A stretch of 64,000 nt of DNA from an uncultured Bacteroidota bacterium (GCA_903847205.1 CAINDA010000052.1:95959-159958), one strand, 5' to 3'; shown: positions 1-10,014, counted from the first letter of the stretch. The notes: generated by a model from the letters alone, not told the origin. Numbers and translations are program-made.

Positions 1-134
1 ATAATACAGCATTTAACTTCCCCATTATTTTTTGAACACGTTCGGACATTTTAGAAAAATGGCAGAACGTGTTTTTCATTTAATTAAAGTCCATTTATTG
101 CTGCCTGCCAGAGAGCCCTTACTCACATTCCACA

Positions 135-983
135 TTATAAATAATAAACTAAAAGCAGCATCAGCCCCTGCAAAATCATCGTGCCGTCAATAACCGCAAC
201 GTAAAAATATTCGCTGCGGTTAGAGCTGCTCATTAAAACCAATACTGCATTTATTACGGCAGAAATAATTAATGCTATGAATATTTTTAAGTTAACCATT
301 CCAAATAAATATTCAGGAATAATTAAAATTATGTATAAAAACATAAATCCCATAGCCAGCTGTCTTGCTTTATTTTCGCCTATCAACTGTGGAACAGTGG
401 TAACCAGATCTGCTTTATCAATGTGAATATCGCGGATGTCAAAAGGGATACAGATTGCAGTAAGGAAACAAAAACGCAATATAATATGTAAAAAACTTTT
501 TAAAGTAAACAGCTCTGCACCTCCTAATAATAAAGGAACAACGGATGTTACCATTGTCCAGACCAAAACAAGCGTAAGTAATTTTAACCAGGGTGTTCTT
601 CGCAATTTTACAAATGGAAGAAAATACAACAATGATAGAATTAAGAGGGGCGAAAGATAAAGCAGAATTTTATAATTATTGAAAAAGAATGTGACGGCAA
701 CGCCTGTGCACCCTGCAATTGTAAGCAGTTTAACTGATGTTTGGTGATTGAAAATCCATTTTCTGCGGATAGAGATAAGGCTGCTGTCAAGTGTAGGTTT
801 GTAAAAAATGCGCTGGAAATTATATACAAATACAGCGGCAAAAAAAACAAGCATGGAGTACGATAATAAATGATCGGCCAGCTTGAGCTGAATGACTGTA
901 CTTTGAACTAGGCATATTGTTCCCAGCGCAACATAAATATTGCCGAAAAGAATAAAATCAATAAAACGTTTAAGGGAATTCAA
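135..983 (-). CDS. UbiA-like polytopic membrane protein
   Basis: This 282-residue protein is almost entirely hydrophobic with about eight or nine membrane segments. An Asp-rich stretch at residues 182-192 (D182, D185, D189, D192) falls at a loop and resembles the second Asp motif of UbiA prenyltransferases, which bind Mg-diphosphate there. The first Asp motif expected in TM2 is not obvious: only an N at about residue 55 (VYNFQR) stands where NxxxDxxxD is expected. Family knowledge would suggest transfer of a prenyl group to an aromatic or quinone acceptor in the inner membrane, but with one motif degenerate the substrate, and even catalysis, are inference. It is transcribed away from pepP with a palindrome between the two. 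The 134 bases on its 3' side hold nothing I recognise. Confidence 0.7.
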   Translation of the reverse strand: MNSLKRFIDFILFGNIYVALGTICLVQSTVIQLKLADHLLSYSMLVFFAAVFVYNFQRIFYKPTLDSSLISIRRKWIFNHQTSVKLLTIAGCTGVAVTFFFNNYKILLYLSPLLILSLLYFLPFVKLRRTPWLKLLTLVLVWTMVTSVVPLLLGGAELFTLKSFLHIILRFCFLTAICIPFDIRDIHIDKADLVTTVPQLIGENKARQLAMGFMFLYIILIIPEYLFGMVNLKIFIALIISAVINAVLVLMSSSNRSEYFYVAVIDGTMILQGLMLLLVYYL

Positions 984-1049
984 TTTGAAAAAAATTATTT
1001 CAATCTTAGCGGATTGATGTATGACAGCCCGGATGCGGTTTGTTATAAT

Positions 1050-1082
1050 AGACCGGACAGGTTTTGAAAACCTGTCCGGTCT
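1050..1082. repeat. 33-bp perfect palindrome (GTTTTGAAAAC core)
   Basis: Two 16-base arms (AGACCGGACAGGTTTT and its complement) flank a single central G. The palindrome lies directly downstream of the pepP stop on the minus strand and could act as its transcription terminator. The same design recurs at 5493-5521 and 48438-48470 with different arm sequences. Confidence 0.8.
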
Positions 1083-1095
1083 AAATAAGCTGCAA

Positions 1096-2385
1096 TTAAT
1101 CAGCCATTAATTTTTCTATTTCATCTGCCTCAATAGGAATATTGGCCATTAAATTAACAGGTCCGTTTTCTGTAATCAGGATATCATCTTCTAAACGTAT
1201 TCCTAAATTTTCTTCCGGAATATAAATTCCGGGCTCGCAGGTAAACACCATGCCTGCTTCAAACGGACGGTAACGGCTGCCTACATCATGTACGTCTAAT
1301 CCTAAAAAATGAGACGTGCCGTGCATGTAATACTTTTTATATAAAGGCGCATCCGGATTTTGTTTTGCTACATCATTTTTATTCAGCAGCCCTAACTCAA
1401 TCAGCTCTGCTTCCATTATTTTACCAACCACTTTGTGATAATCAATTATATTATTACCCGGCACAAGCATTTTTATTGCAGCACGCATTACCCTTAATAC
1501 CGCATTGTACACAGCTTTCTGACGCACTGTAAATTTGCCGTTTACAGGAAGGCTGCGGCTTAGGTCACTGGCATAATTGGCGTATTCTGCAGCAACATCA
1601 AGCAAAATCACATCGCCTGCTTTGCATTCTTTATTATTATCAGTATAATGCAGCACGCATGCGCTTGCGCCCGAAGCAACTATGGGGCCGTAAGCAAATC
1701 CGCGTGAACGGTTACGGACAAACTCATGCACCAGCTCTGCTTCAATCTCATATTCCATGATTCCCGGTTTTACAAAACCTAATAATCTGCGAAAACCTTT
1801 TTCAGTAATGTCACACGCCTTCTGCATCACCTCTACTTCGTATTTCGATTTAATTGCCCTCAGTTCATGCATGATTGGAGCAGAACGCTTATAACTATGC
1901 AGCGGGTAGCGTTCCTTGCAAAACTTTACAAAACGTGCATCGCGTGTCTGCACTTCAACAACAGCACGAAGATGTTCATTCGTATTCAAATACACATTTT
2001 CAGCTTCACACATCAAGGCATTGAACACCGAAGAAAAATCTTTCATCCAGTAAATTTTTCTTATTCCCGATGCAGCCATCGCCTCTTCCTTAGTATATTT
2101 ATGTCCTTCCCAGACGGCAATGTGTTCATTGGTTTCTTTGAGAAACAATACTTCCCGGTTAGCTTCTTCTTTCGCATCCGGAAAAACCACTAAAATACTT
2201 TCCTCCTGATCAATCCCGCAAAGGTAGAAGATATCGGTGTTTTGAATGAACATCATTGAACCGTCAGCGCCTGTCGGCATTATGTCATTGGAGTTAAAAA
2301 CTGCTATTGAACCTGGTTTTAATTTTTTTGCAAAACGGCTGCGGTTATCAATGTATAGCTGTGGGTTGATTGCCTGGTATTTCAT
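1096..2385 (-). CDS. pepP: Xaa-Pro aminopeptidase (peptidase M24B)
   Basis: This protein should be a cytoplasmic metallopeptidase that removes the N-terminal residue from peptides with proline in second position. The first ~170 residues match the aminopeptidase P N-terminal (creatinase-like) domain and residues ~175-425 form the pita-bread M24 fold. The five dinuclear metal ligands are visible: D263 and D274 (DVAAEYANYASD), H359 (HGTSHFLG), E384 (CEPGIYIP) and E399 (RLEDD). At 429 residues it has the usual family length. It stands alone between a palindrome downstream and a 373-bp intergenic region shared with the divergent sdh operon. No Shine-Dalgarno sequence is visible, as is usual in Bacteroidota. 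Confidence 0.95.
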   Translation of the reverse strand: MKYQAINPQLYIDNRSRFAKKLKPGSIAVFNSNDIMPTGADGSMMFIQNTDIFYLCGIDQEESILVVFPDAKEEANREVLFLKETNEHIAVWEGHKYTKEEAMAASGIRKIYWMKDFSSVFNALMCEAENVYLNTNEHLRAVVEVQTRDARFVKFCKERYPLHSYKRSAPIMHELRAIKSKYEVEVMQKACDITEKGFRRLLGFVKPGIMEYEIEAELVHEFVRNRSRGFAYGPIVASGASACVLHYTDNNKECKAGDVILLDVAAEYANYASDLSRSLPVNGKFTVRQKAVYNAVLRVMRAAIKMLVPGNNIIDYHKVVGKIMEAELIELGLLNKNDVAKQNPDAPLYKKYYMHGTSHFLGLDVHDVGSRYRPFEAGMVFTCEPGIYIPEENLGIRLEDDILITENGPVNLMANIPIEADEIEKLMAD

Positions 2386-2685
2386 AAACTGTTTTTATAT
2401 TTAAGCATCAAAGTTTGGAAATAAAATCCACATAGAGAAATCATTTAGATCAGTTTATAATTCATTTTTTTTACACAATCATGTAAATAAAATTTTCCCA
2501 GGCAAACTGTGATGATAAATCAGCCGGCCCAAATATATATCCGGAGAATTTTTCAAGAGCTTCAAGAGGCAGAAATCCCTTGTTTTTTATAATTTAAAAT
2601 GATTATAAATTATCGGCAGAAGTCAACAGCTAAGGGCCTTTCTACAAACTCTATTTTAAAATTTTACGTTCCGAAAATTATTTAC

Positions 2686-2716
2686 TTGATAGAAATGATT
2701 TTGGATACTACATTTG
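2686..2716 (+). promoter_or_regulatory. sdhCAB promoter, Bacteroidota type
   Basis: TTG (2686-2688) is followed after 20 bases by TACATTTG (2709-2716), matching the phylum's -33 TTG and -7 TAnnTTTG elements at the expected spacing. Transcription would start near 2723, about 35 bases before the sdhC start at 2759. The rest of the 2386-2758 gap is A+T rich with no other feature seen. Confidence 0.65.
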
Positions 2717-2758
2717 TTCCTCGAAACAAAAAAGAACTACTTTAAACAGATAATAATT

Positions 2759-3433
2759 ATGAGTACTACTTCAGCTAAATTTTTGCAATCATCACTCGGA
2801 AAAAAATTATTAATGAGCCTTACAGGATTATTTTTAATTTCATTTCTTGTTGTTCACTGTGTGCTTAACGCGCTTATTTTTTTAAATGACGGAGGAGTAA
2901 CCTTTAATGCCGGCGCGGAATTTATGGCGCACAACCCCCTGATCCGAATTGTAGAAGTAGTGCTTTTCATCGGAATTATTCTTCATATTATACAAGCAGC
3001 AATTTTAACAAGGCAGAATAATAAAGCACGTCCTGTAAAATATGCTGTGTATAACGGGAAAGCCGGAAGCACATGGTACTCCCGTTCAATGGGGCTTTTA
3101 GGAACATTATTGCTGCTTTTTTTAATTATTCACTTAAAACATTTTTGGGTGCTGAGCCGCTTTACCGATGAAATCACCAGCGGAAAAGAAACTCTTTTCA
3201 ATGAGATGAAAGAAGTTTTTGGGAACCTGGTAATTGTTATCATTTATATTTTAGGTGTGATTTCTTTGGCCTATCATTTAATGCACGGATTTCAATCTGC
3301 CTTTCAAACACTTGGATGGAACCATCCGAAATATACGCCTGTTGTTAAGGCAATCGGCTTTGGGTTTTCAATACTAATTTCATTGGTTTTTGCAGCAATG
3401 CCGATTGCAATGTATGCAGGATGGATAAAATAA
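2759..3433 (+). CDS. sdhC: Succinate dehydrogenase cytochrome b subunit
   Basis: This is the membrane anchor of the succinate:quinone oxidoreductase, 224 residues with five transmembrane helices. It belongs to the single-subunit, di-haem B type found in Bacteroidota and epsilonproteobacteria, so no sdhD is expected. Histidines inside helices suitable as haem ligands include those in LVVHC, IILHII, LIIHLKH and AYHLMHG. I start it at the ATG at 2759 (MSTTSAK). An upstream in-frame ATG at 2714 lies inside the proposed -7 promoter element and would add 15 residues that do not belong to the family. It is first in the operon, 64 bp before sdhA. Confidence 0.95.
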   Translation: MSTTSAKFLQSSLGKKLLMSLTGLFLISFLVVHCVLNALIFLNDGGVTFNAGAEFMAHNPLIRIVEVVLFIGIILHIIQAAILTRQNNKARPVKYAVYNGKAGSTWYSRSMGLLGTLLLLFLIIHLKHFWVLSRFTDEITSGKETLFNEMKEVFGNLVIVIIYILGVISLAYHLMHGFQSAFQTLGWNHPKYTPVVKAIGFGFSILISLVFAAMPIAMYAGWIK

Positions 3434-3497
3434 TTTCGATTTATTGTATCCAAATAATCAACTTTCGCCAACACAACAATTCAATAATTAAAAAAAT

Positions 3498-5477
3498 ATG
3501 TCAAAATTAGACAGCAAAATTCCGGAAGGTGCAATCGAACAAAAGTGGAGTAAATATAAATCCTCTGCGGCACTTGTTAACCCTTCAAATAAAAGAAATT
3601 TAGAAATTATTGTAGTAGGCTCAGGACTTGCCGGAGCTTCTGCGGCGGCTTCACTGGCAGAACTCGGATACAAAGTAAAAGTATTCTGTTTCCAGGATTC
3701 GGCGCGCAGAGCTCACTCTATCGCTGCACAGGGCGGTATTAATGCAGCAAAAAATTATCAAAACGACGGCGACAGCATTTACCGCTTATTTTATGATACC
3801 GTTAAAGGCGGCGATTACCGCGCACGTGAAGGAAACGTTTACCGCTTGGCGGAAGTCAGCAATAATATTATTGACCAGTGTGTTGCACAGGGCGTTCCTT
3901 TAGCACGCGAATACGGCGGCATGCTCAGCAACCGCTCATTCGGCGGTACACAAGTACAGCGCACATTCTATGCTTCCGGACAAACCGGACAGCAATTATT
4001 ATTAGGGGCATACAGTGCTTTACAGCGCCAGATTGGCTTAGGAACTGTTGACATGTTCACACGCCACGAAATGCTTGAAGTTGTAAAAATTGATGATAAA
4101 GCACGCGGTATTATTGCACGCGATTTAGTAACTGGCAAATTAGAACGCCATTTCGGACATGCTGTTTTATTGTGCACAGGCGGTTATGGCAACGTATTTT
4201 ATCTATCTACAAATGCAATGGGCTGCAATGCAACAGCAGCATGGAAAGCTCACAAAAAAGGCGCGTTCTTCGGCAACCCATGCTTCACGCAGATTCACCC
4301 AACATGTATTCCCGTTTCAGGAGATCATCAGTCCAAATTAACATTGATGAGCGAATCACTGCGCAACGACGGGCGTATATGGGTTCCCAAAAAACAAAAC
4401 GACACACGTAAAGGAAATGAAATACCTGAAGAAGAAAGAGATTATTATTTAGAGCGCAGATATCCTGCATTTGGCAACCTGGTGCCGCGCGATGTTGCAT
4501 CACGAGCAGCAAAAGAACGCTGCGACGAAGGTTACGGCGTGGGCACTTCAAAAATGGCGGTATTCCTGGATTTCAAGGCTGCTATTGAACGTTTCGGAAA
4601 AGTACAGGCTAAAAAATCAAACATTGAAAACCCTACAGAAGCGCAGTTAAAAGAGTTTGGAAAGCAGGTTGTAGAAGAAAAATACGGTAACTTATTTTCA
4701 ATGTATGAGCAGATTACAGGCGAAAATCCATATGTGGTTCCAATGCGAATTTACCCTGCAGTGCACTACACAATGGGCGGGTTATGGGTGGATTATAATT
4801 TGATGACAACCGTTCAAGGATTGTACTGCTTAGGTGAAGCAAACTTCTCCGACCACGGCGCTAACCGCCTTGGAGCATCAGCATTGATGCAGGGTTTAGC
4901 CGACGGATATTTTGTTATCCCTTACACTATCGGCAGTTATTTAGCAAAAGAAATTGCAGTAAAAGCAATACCAACAACTCACGAAGCATTTGTTGCCGCT
5001 GAGAACGAAGTGCAGTCTCAGATTGATAAACTATTTGCAATTAAAGGAACGAAATCTGTTGACCATTTCCACAAAAAATTAGGAAAAATAATGTGGGAAA
5101 AATGCGGCATGGCACGCAACGAAAAAGGATTGACAGAAGCTATTCAGGAAATAAGGGTATTGCGCGATGAGTTTTGGAAAGATTTACGCGTTACAGGAAA
5201 GCAAAATGAAATGAATCCGGAACTGGAAAAAGCAAGCCGTGTTTCTGATTTCCTTGAATTAGGCGAGTTGATGTGTATGGATGCTTTGAACCGTTCGGAG
5301 TCATGCGGCGGGCATTTCAGAATTGAATCACAGACGCCGGACGGCGAAGCACTTCGCAAAGATGAGGAATTCTCTTATGTTTCGGCCTGGGAATACAAAG
5401 GAAATAACACGTATGAAATGCATAAAGAAGATTTAGTATTTGATGTTGTTCATCCAAGTTCTAGAAGTTATAAATAG
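3498..5477 (+). CDS. sdhA: Succinate dehydrogenase flavoprotein subunit
   Basis: This is the catalytic subunit that oxidises succinate to fumarate at the cytoplasmic face of the membrane. The FAD-binding GSGLAG is at residues 41-46. The covalent FAD attachment site is H73 within [13 protein letters not shown]. The substrate region FTQIHPT and the C-terminal [17 protein letters not shown] segment are in place. At 659 residues it is the usual length for the B-type (fumarate-reductase-like) family. It follows sdhC and precedes sdhB by 69 bp, in which a palindrome sits. No anomalies were seen. Confidence 0.97.
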   Translation: MSKLDSKIPEGAIEQKWSKYKSSAALVNPSNKRNLEIIVVGSGLAGASAAASLAELGYKVKVFCFQDSARRAHSIAAQGGINAAKNYQNDGDSIYRLFYDTVKGGDYRAREGNVYRLAEVSNNIIDQCVAQGVPLAREYGGMLSNRSFGGTQVQRTFYASGQTGQQLLLGAYSALQRQIGLGTVDMFTRHEMLEVVKIDDKARGIIARDLVTGKLERHFGHAVLLCTGGYGNVFYLSTNAMGCNATAAWKAHKKGAFFGNPCFTQIHPTCIPVSGDHQSKLTLMSESLRNDGRIWVPKKQNDTRKGNEIPEEERDYYLERRYPAFGNLVPRDVASRAAKERCDEGYGVGTSKMAVFLDFKAAIERFGKVQAKKSNIENPTEAQLKEFGKQVVEEKYGNLFSMYEQITGENPYVVPMRIYPAVHYTMGGLWVDYNLMTTVQGLYCLGEANFSDHGANRLGASALMQGLADGYFVIPYTIGSYLAKEIAVKAIPTTHEAFVAAENEVQSQIDKLFAIKGTKSVDHFHKKLGKIMWEKCGMARNEKGLTEAIQEIRVLRDEFWKDLRVTGKQNEMNPELEKASRVSDFLELGELMCMDALNRSESCGGHFRIESQTPDGEALRKDEEFSYVSAWEYKGNNTYEMHKEDLVFDVVHPSSRSYK

Positions 5478-5492
5478 TTAATACGATTCAAT

Positions 5493-5521
5493 ACCCTAAG
5501 AGTTTTAAAAACCCTTAGGGT
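5493..5521. repeat. 29-bp palindrome between sdhA and sdhB
   Basis: Arms ACCCTAAGAGTTTT and AAAACCCTTAGGGT (one mismatch) flank a central A. It shares the GTTTTnAAAAC core with the elements at 1050 and 48438. It lies inside the operon, so it could attenuate sdhB or protect the upstream mRNA; this is inference. Confidence 0.75.
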
Positions 5522-5546
5522 GTACAAATTATAAAATCCCAAAAAT

Positions 5547-6305
5547 ATGAGTACCGGAAATATGAATTTAACGCTGAGAATCTGGCGTCAGAACAGCGGA
5601 AAAGAACAAGGGCAATTGGTAACATATCCTGTAAAAGATATTTCACCCGATATGTCGTTTCTTGAAATGTTTGATGTGTTGAACGAACAACTTGTAAGTA
5701 AAAACGAAAACCCTATTGTATTTGACCACGATTGCCGCGAAGGTATCTGCGGTATGTGCAGCATGGTTATCAACGGCCGTCCGCATGGTCCGAAATCAGG
5801 AATCACCACCTGCCAGTTACACATGCGTTCGTTTAAAGAGGGCGACACCATTGTGGTAGAACCTTGGAGAGCACAGGCTTTCCCGGTAATAAAAGATTTA
5901 ACAGTTGACCGTTCAGGTTTTGAAAGGATTATGGCAAAAGGCGGATTTGTTTCTGTAAATACAGGAACTGCGCAGGATGCAAACTGTATCCCGATTCCAA
6001 AAGACGATGCAGATGCATCCTTCAATGCTGCCGCATGTATTGGCTGCGGCGCCTGCGTTGCTGCATGTAAAAATGCTTCTGCAATGCTGTTTGTTTCAGC
6101 AAAAGTTTCACAGTTTGCTTTATTACCACAGGGAAAAATAGAGGCTGTTGCCCGTGTAAAAAACATGGTAGCTCAGATGGATGACGAAGGATTTGGAAGC
6201 TGTACCAATACCGGAGCATGCGAAGCAGAATGTCCGAAAGGAATTTCTTTGGAAAATATCGCGCGCATGAACCGCGAATATTTTGTTGCGAATATTAAAC
6301 AGTAA
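5547..6305 (+). CDS. sdhB: Succinate dehydrogenase iron-sulfur subunit
   Basis: This subunit passes electrons from the flavin to the haems and quinone. The [2Fe-2S] cysteines C63, C68, C71 and C89 lie in the N-terminal ferredoxin domain. The ferredoxin-like C-terminal domain has CIGCGAC plus C174 and then C219, C225 and C229 for the [4Fe-4S] and [3Fe-4S] clusters. At 252 residues it matches the B-type family. An alternative start is the Met at codon 6. It is last in the operon, followed by a rho-independent terminator. Confidence 0.96.
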   Translation: MSTGNMNLTLRIWRQNSGKEQGQLVTYPVKDISPDMSFLEMFDVLNEQLVSKNENPIVFDHDCREGICGMCSMVINGRPHGPKSGITTCQLHMRSFKEGDTIVVEPWRAQAFPVIKDLTVDRSGFERIMAKGGFVSVNTGTAQDANCIPIPKDDADASFNAAACIGCGACVAACKNASAMLFVSAKVSQFALLPQGKIEAVARVKNMVAQMDDEGFGSCTNTGACEAECPKGISLENIARMNREYFVANIKQ

Positions 6306-6322
6306 GATTTATTTTTTTCATA

Positions 6323-6356
6323 AAAAAAACCAATCCTTTTAGAGATTGGTTTTTTT
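6323..6356. terminator. Bidirectional rho-independent terminator after sdhB
   Basis: A stem of AAAAAACCAATC and GATTGGTTTTTT encloses a short loop, with T runs on both strands. It sits between the convergent sdhB (plus) and LEA-like (minus) genes, so it can serve both. Confidence 0.8.
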
Positions 6357-6394
6357 GTGCCTGTACTTCACATTTAATAATATTGATATCCCCA

Positions 6395-6949
6395 TTACTC
6401 TTCACATTTTTTTTTGCTGAAGAACTTCACTGTCTTTTTTCCTGCCTCTGAAAGAAAAGCCACAATAGGTTTTGTTTTTTCTTCCATATTTACAGTATCT
6501 CTTATCTCAACAGGGGTAAGTGTTTTATTGAAAGTCCGCCCGTTTTTAAGATTACCGTTTACAGAAAGTGTTACGTTTTTATTTCTGACCATTTTAATAA
6601 TTTTAGGAACATCGGAATATCCCATCTTTGAAAAATCAGTTTTTAAATACAAAACTTCCTCAACTTCTGAATTGGCCGGTATTACAGTCCGTTTCTTGAC
6701 TTTGGCTATGCCTATTGGTATATCATTCAGTTTGATATCTAAATCGGAACGGAATAATTTAACATCTTCTGTATTCGGATTTTTGATTTTAATTTTTACT
6801 TCTCCATTAAGTCCGCTTAAGGAAACACTTGAAATTTTTAATCCGTTATGCCCAGTAAGTGACAAAGGAAGCATTTGTGACTGCTTGCATGAACTGAATA
6901 AAGCAGAAGCAATTGATGCAAGGACGATTGATTTTTTTAGAGTTTTCAT
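6395..6949 (-). CDS. LEA type 2 / WHy-domain lipoprotein
   Basis: This is a 184-residue protein with a lipoprotein signal peptide (lipobox LFSSC, Cys 21). The mature part, about residues 35-140, resembles the WHy/LEA-14 beta-sandwich: a strand pattern around VKIKIKNPNTEDVKL followed by IPANSEVEEVLYLKT. Such proteins are known from desiccation-stress families and from bacterial envelope lipoproteins of unclear role. It is monocistronic by position, convergent with sdhB and 74 bp from the next upstream gene. The membrane location is inferred from the signal, and no function can be assigned. Confidence 0.75.
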   Translation of the reverse strand: MKTLKKSIVLASIASALFSSCKQSQMLPLSLTGHNGLKISSVSLSGLNGEVKIKIKNPNTEDVKLFRSDLDIKLNDIPIGIAKVKKRTVIPANSEVEEVLYLKTDFSKMGYSDVPKIIKMVRNKNVTLSVNGNLKNGRTFNKTLTPVEIRDTVNMEEKTKPIVAFLSEAGKKTVKFFSKKKCEE

Positions 6950-7023
6950 TTGATTTAGTTTTTAGGTTAATTATTTTATTTTAATACAATTAGATAAAGC
7001 GATAAAATTTGAATAAAACTTAT

Positions 7024-8019
7024 TTATTTTCTGACGCGGTTATTGAAAACCCAATAAACATTGGCATAAGCGCCTACCGCCTGTTTGGATTTTTCAGCAT
7101 TCCATGTCTGGTATGACGGCGGGTCTATTAAAGTGTATAAACCCAGTGTATAATGAAAATGAGTTTTAGCATGTGTCCAGCCGAGTGAAGGAACTATGAG
7201 CTGGCTCTTGCCTCCTGCAAACCCGCCGGCGAACGAATTTAGAACAATCACATTCTTTTTATTTATCACATAATCCGCTTCAAAGCCTCCCATTAAATAA
7301 ATGAACCTCTGGCTTACATTAATCGGGATAGCGTCCGCAAACGCACCGCCTCCGCCAATGCCGGCGGCCCCTGCAACTCCTGAATATCCAATCTTCAAAA
7401 ATGATACACCGCTTCTTACCGAAAAAGTCAGCCTGTGCGCAGGATGCCAGCTTGCGTAAAGTTTTAAATGATTATCCGACCCTCTGATAAAGCCTGCAGT
7501 GCCGGCACCTATTATTACGCCAGGCAGCGGTAATGCTTCAGCAAAAGCAACAGGAAACGCTCCCCCGGCAGTTCCCAGCTCTAAAGCTGAAGTAAAATTT
7601 CTGCTGTCGAAAAACTGATATTTAAATGCGACATTAGGTATCACAATTAGCGGTAAACAGCTTGATATTTCCAGCCTGCTGCTGATTGCAAAAGAGCTCC
7701 GCCCGAGTACATTCAGTCGGAACTCATGGCGGTGCAAAACATAAGCGTTTGAAAACTCAGGAGCACGGCCGTCTTCCCAGCCGATATGGAATACTGTTGC
7801 AGCATCGCCATAGTATAAACTTTTTGCTTCTTTGTGAATACTGTCTTTGCTGATGTTTTTAATGACTGCAGTTCTTGCTTTTTTCAGAGAGTCGCTTGAC
7901 AGCCATTTTTGAGTTTTAGTAAAGCCATTCTGCAGTTTTTGGATATCTATTTTTTGTCCATACACCTTAATCGATGCCGCAATGATGATGGCAGAGCTGA
8001 GTAAAATAATTTTTTTCAT
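7024..8019 (-). CDS. Secreted protein, probable outer-membrane beta-barrel
   Basis: I do not recognise this family. The 331 residues begin with a clear signal peptide (MKKIILLSSAIIIAASIKVYGQ, cleaved after YGQ or nearby). After an amphipathic stretch at ~25-70, the remainder alternates hydrophobic and polar residues with many Gly and aromatic residues (for example FRLNVLGRSSFAI and RLTFSVRSGVSFLKI) and ends with YANVYWVFNNRVRK, all as expected for an outer-membrane barrel. It is flanked by short gaps and no metabolic partner is visible. The export and barrel assignments are inference from composition. Confidence 0.7.
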   Translation of the reverse strand: MKKIILLSSAIIIAASIKVYGQKIDIQKLQNGFTKTQKWLSSDSLKKARTAVIKNISKDSIHKEAKSLYYGDAATVFHIGWEDGRAPEFSNAYVLHRHEFRLNVLGRSSFAISSRLEISSCLPLIVIPNVAFKYQFFDSRNFTSALELGTAGGAFPVAFAEALPLPGVIIGAGTAGFIRGSDNHLKLYASWHPAHRLTFSVRSGVSFLKIGYSGVAGAAGIGGGGAFADAIPINVSQRFIYLMGGFEADYVINKKNVIVLNSFAGGFAGGKSQLIVPSLGWTHAKTHFHYTLGLYTLIDPPSYQTWNAEKSKQAVGAYANVYWVFNNRVRK

Positions 8020-8227
8020 GTCCTTTGTTTTAATGTCCGTACAAAGGAATGACGAGATCTGTCTTAAAAAAAGAGAGGGTTTACCAAGTGCTTCTTTAAG
8101 TTTGGGAAGTGCGTAAAAAGGAAGAAACCGATATTAAACAGAAAAATAAATTAAGGGCATTCAACTTAAATACTTCTTATGAAGCGGAGAAATGGGCTGA
8201 GGGGGCAATTAACAATCGGCTGAAAAC

Positions 8228-8258
8228 AAAAACGTCCGGCACAAGCCGGACGTTTTTT
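8228..8258 (-). terminator. Rho-independent terminator of the OmpA/TPR lipoprotein gene
   Basis: Arms ACGTCCGGC and GCCGGACGT form a G+C-rich stem around a 4-base loop. On the minus strand it is followed by TTTTTGTTTT. It lies about 20 bp past the stop of the 577-residue lipoprotein gene. Confidence 0.85.
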
Positions 8259-8280
8259 ATTATATAAAACTGAGTGAATA

Positions 8281-10014
8281 CTAGTTTGTTGCTGTTTTGA
8301 AATCAGCATTGTCGCGGAATTTAATAAACTCAGCATCATCTTTTGCCATTTGTTTAAAAGATGCATCTTTTTGAATTGCTGCTTTTAAATTGCTTGCCAT
8401 AACATCTGCCTTACCTTGACGAGCACCAATTACAGCTTTTAAGTAAAGTGATGAAGCAGCGTCTTTCTCAGGTGCTTTATCAATTGTTGTCATTGCACCG
8501 TCAGCATTTTTATTTAATAATTTAGCTAAAGCTGAATTGAAAGAATCAGCGCTTCCAAAATCAGATGCAGCTGCACCATAGTTGCCGTTTTGAATTTCAA
8601 TAATTCCCATATTATAAGTTACTTCAGGACCAGCGCTTGAAGCTGCCTTATAAAGGTCCATTGCGCCTTTGCGATCACCTTTCCAGCGTGCAACGACACC
8701 TAAGTTGTTTTTAACAATAGGATTGGCGGGAGATAATCCATCAGCTTTTTTCAAATGAGTTTCGGCGTCATTTAATTTATTCTGCATTAAATAAATATAA
8801 CCTACGTTGTTTGAAGTTCTCCAGTCGCTGCCGTATTTTGCTTCCGCTTTTTTGTAGATATCCAATTTAGCATTAATATCAGTTGTAAGTGTAGCAGCAT
8901 ATAATATTTCTTCTACTGATAAGCTGTCGGCAGAAACTGCAGCTAAAGCTTTAATCTGAGCATCAGTGCGGCTGTTTTCGTCAGCATTAATTGTCAACAC
9001 TGATCTGCGCAATTTTGGTAAAATTTTGTCAGCAACTTCAACCCATGTTTTCGAAAGGTTTTTAATTTCTTTCTCGCGGGTCGGACCGTCAGGATACATA
9101 GTTAAAACACGTAAAATAATATCTTTATCAGGAATGGAAGATGCTTCCATTGCTTTTTTGAAACCATCCCAGTCTTCAGCTGTAGTTACAGTTGTATAAA
9201 ATCCTTTAGCTTCACCGGCAGTAAATTTCTCTTTTTTACTGGAAGCCATTTCCATACACTTTTTAACTGTTTCTTTTGCACGGTCTGTGGCCAGATTAGC
9301 ATTTTTATCTAATTCGCCGTCAGGAGAAGCATAAGCAGAAACGCTGATTCCCTTAAATGCAAAATTTTTGGCAACTCCATTTTTAATAAACTCTTCAAAA
9401 ACCTTCATTTCAGGGCTGTTTAATTCAGCTGGCCTTACTGTTGACTGGCTGATTTGAAAGAATATTTCGCCGGTTGCAGTGCGCGGGATTGTTTTTACAA
9501 ATTTATCTTTAGCCATAATTGCTTTTTCATCACTCTTTACAAGCAGTGAAGTAGCAATAGTTCCGTCAGCAACTTTTTTTGCAGGCAGATCTTTTACTTT
9601 TTTCTTTACCTGTCCGGCTACTCTAAGTTCCAATGTCGCTACCTTCATTTCGGGCACGTAAGCAATTTTTTCAGAAGTATAAGTGAAGCTTCCGCCTTTT
9701 TCGTTGTTGATTTTTTGTCCGGCACCCTGAACGCTTTCACCTATTAACACCACAGGTTTAAGTGCTTTTTCTCCTCCGTTATATTTAACCACCGGAATGG
9801 TTGTTACTGTTGCTTTTTTAGGGAATACTTTTGCGGGATAAGTACCGCTGATGCTTACAGAAACACTGTCACCAATCATTTCCAATGGATCAGGTGTAAC
9901 TTTGTAGGTGATTTTATCAGCATTTTTAACTAATTTGGCCAGCCCGTCACAGGCAGTAAAACCAACAGCTGCGATTACCGCTAAACCTAGTGTTTGTAAA
10001 GATCTTTTTTTCAT
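8281..10014 (-). CDS. Lipoprotein with OmpA-like segment and TPR repeats
   Basis: This 577-residue protein has a lipobox at GFTAC (Cys 22). Residues ~30-190 are a beta-rich region that I cannot name. Residues ~215-245 contain ASPDGELDKNANLATDRA, like the peptidoglycan-associating loop of OmpA-family domains. Residues ~385-490 carry TPR helices, for example NNVGYIYLMQNKLNDAETHLKKA. The general layout recalls abundant outer-membrane TPR lipoproteins of Bacteroidota. A role linking outer membrane to wall is inference. It is monocistronic with its own terminator. A TATTTTTG element, a possible -7 box, lies upstream on the minus strand. Confidence 0.8.
   Translation of the reverse strand: MKKRSLQTLGLAVIAAVGFTACDGLAKLVKNADKITYKVTPDPLEMIGDSVSVSISGTYPAKVFPKKATVTTIPVVKYNGGEKALKPVVLIGESVQGAGQKINNEKGGSFTYTSEKIAYVPEMKVATLELRVAGQVKKKVKDLPAKKVADGTIATSLLVKSDEKAIMAKDKFVKTIPRTATGEIFFQISQSTVRPAELNSPEMKVFEEFIKNGVAKNFAFKGISVSAYASPDGELDKNANLATDRAKETVKKCMEMASSKKEKFTAGEAKGFYTTVTTAEDWDGFKKAMEASSIPDKDIILRVLTMYPDGPTREKEIKNLSKTWVEVADKILPKLRRSVLTINADENSRTDAQIKALAAVSADSLSVEEILYAATLTTDINAKLDIYKKAEAKYGSDWRTSNNVGYIYLMQNKLNDAETHLKKADGLSPANPIVKNNLGVVARWKGDRKGAMDLYKAASSAGPEVTYNMGIIEIQNGNYGAAASDFGSADSFNSALAKLLNKNADGAMTTIDKAPEKDAASSLYLKAVIGARQGKADVMASNLKAAIQKDASFKQMAKDDAEFIKFRDNADFKTATN

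Noticed and set aside
5588..6166. 192-residue minus-strand gene opposite sdhB
   Set aside because: Antisense shadow of a strongly conserved gene; no family resemblance.
6414..6953. 179-residue plus-strand gene opposite the LEA-like lipoprotein
   Set aside because: Shadow frame; the minus-strand product has a proper lipoprotein signal and domain.
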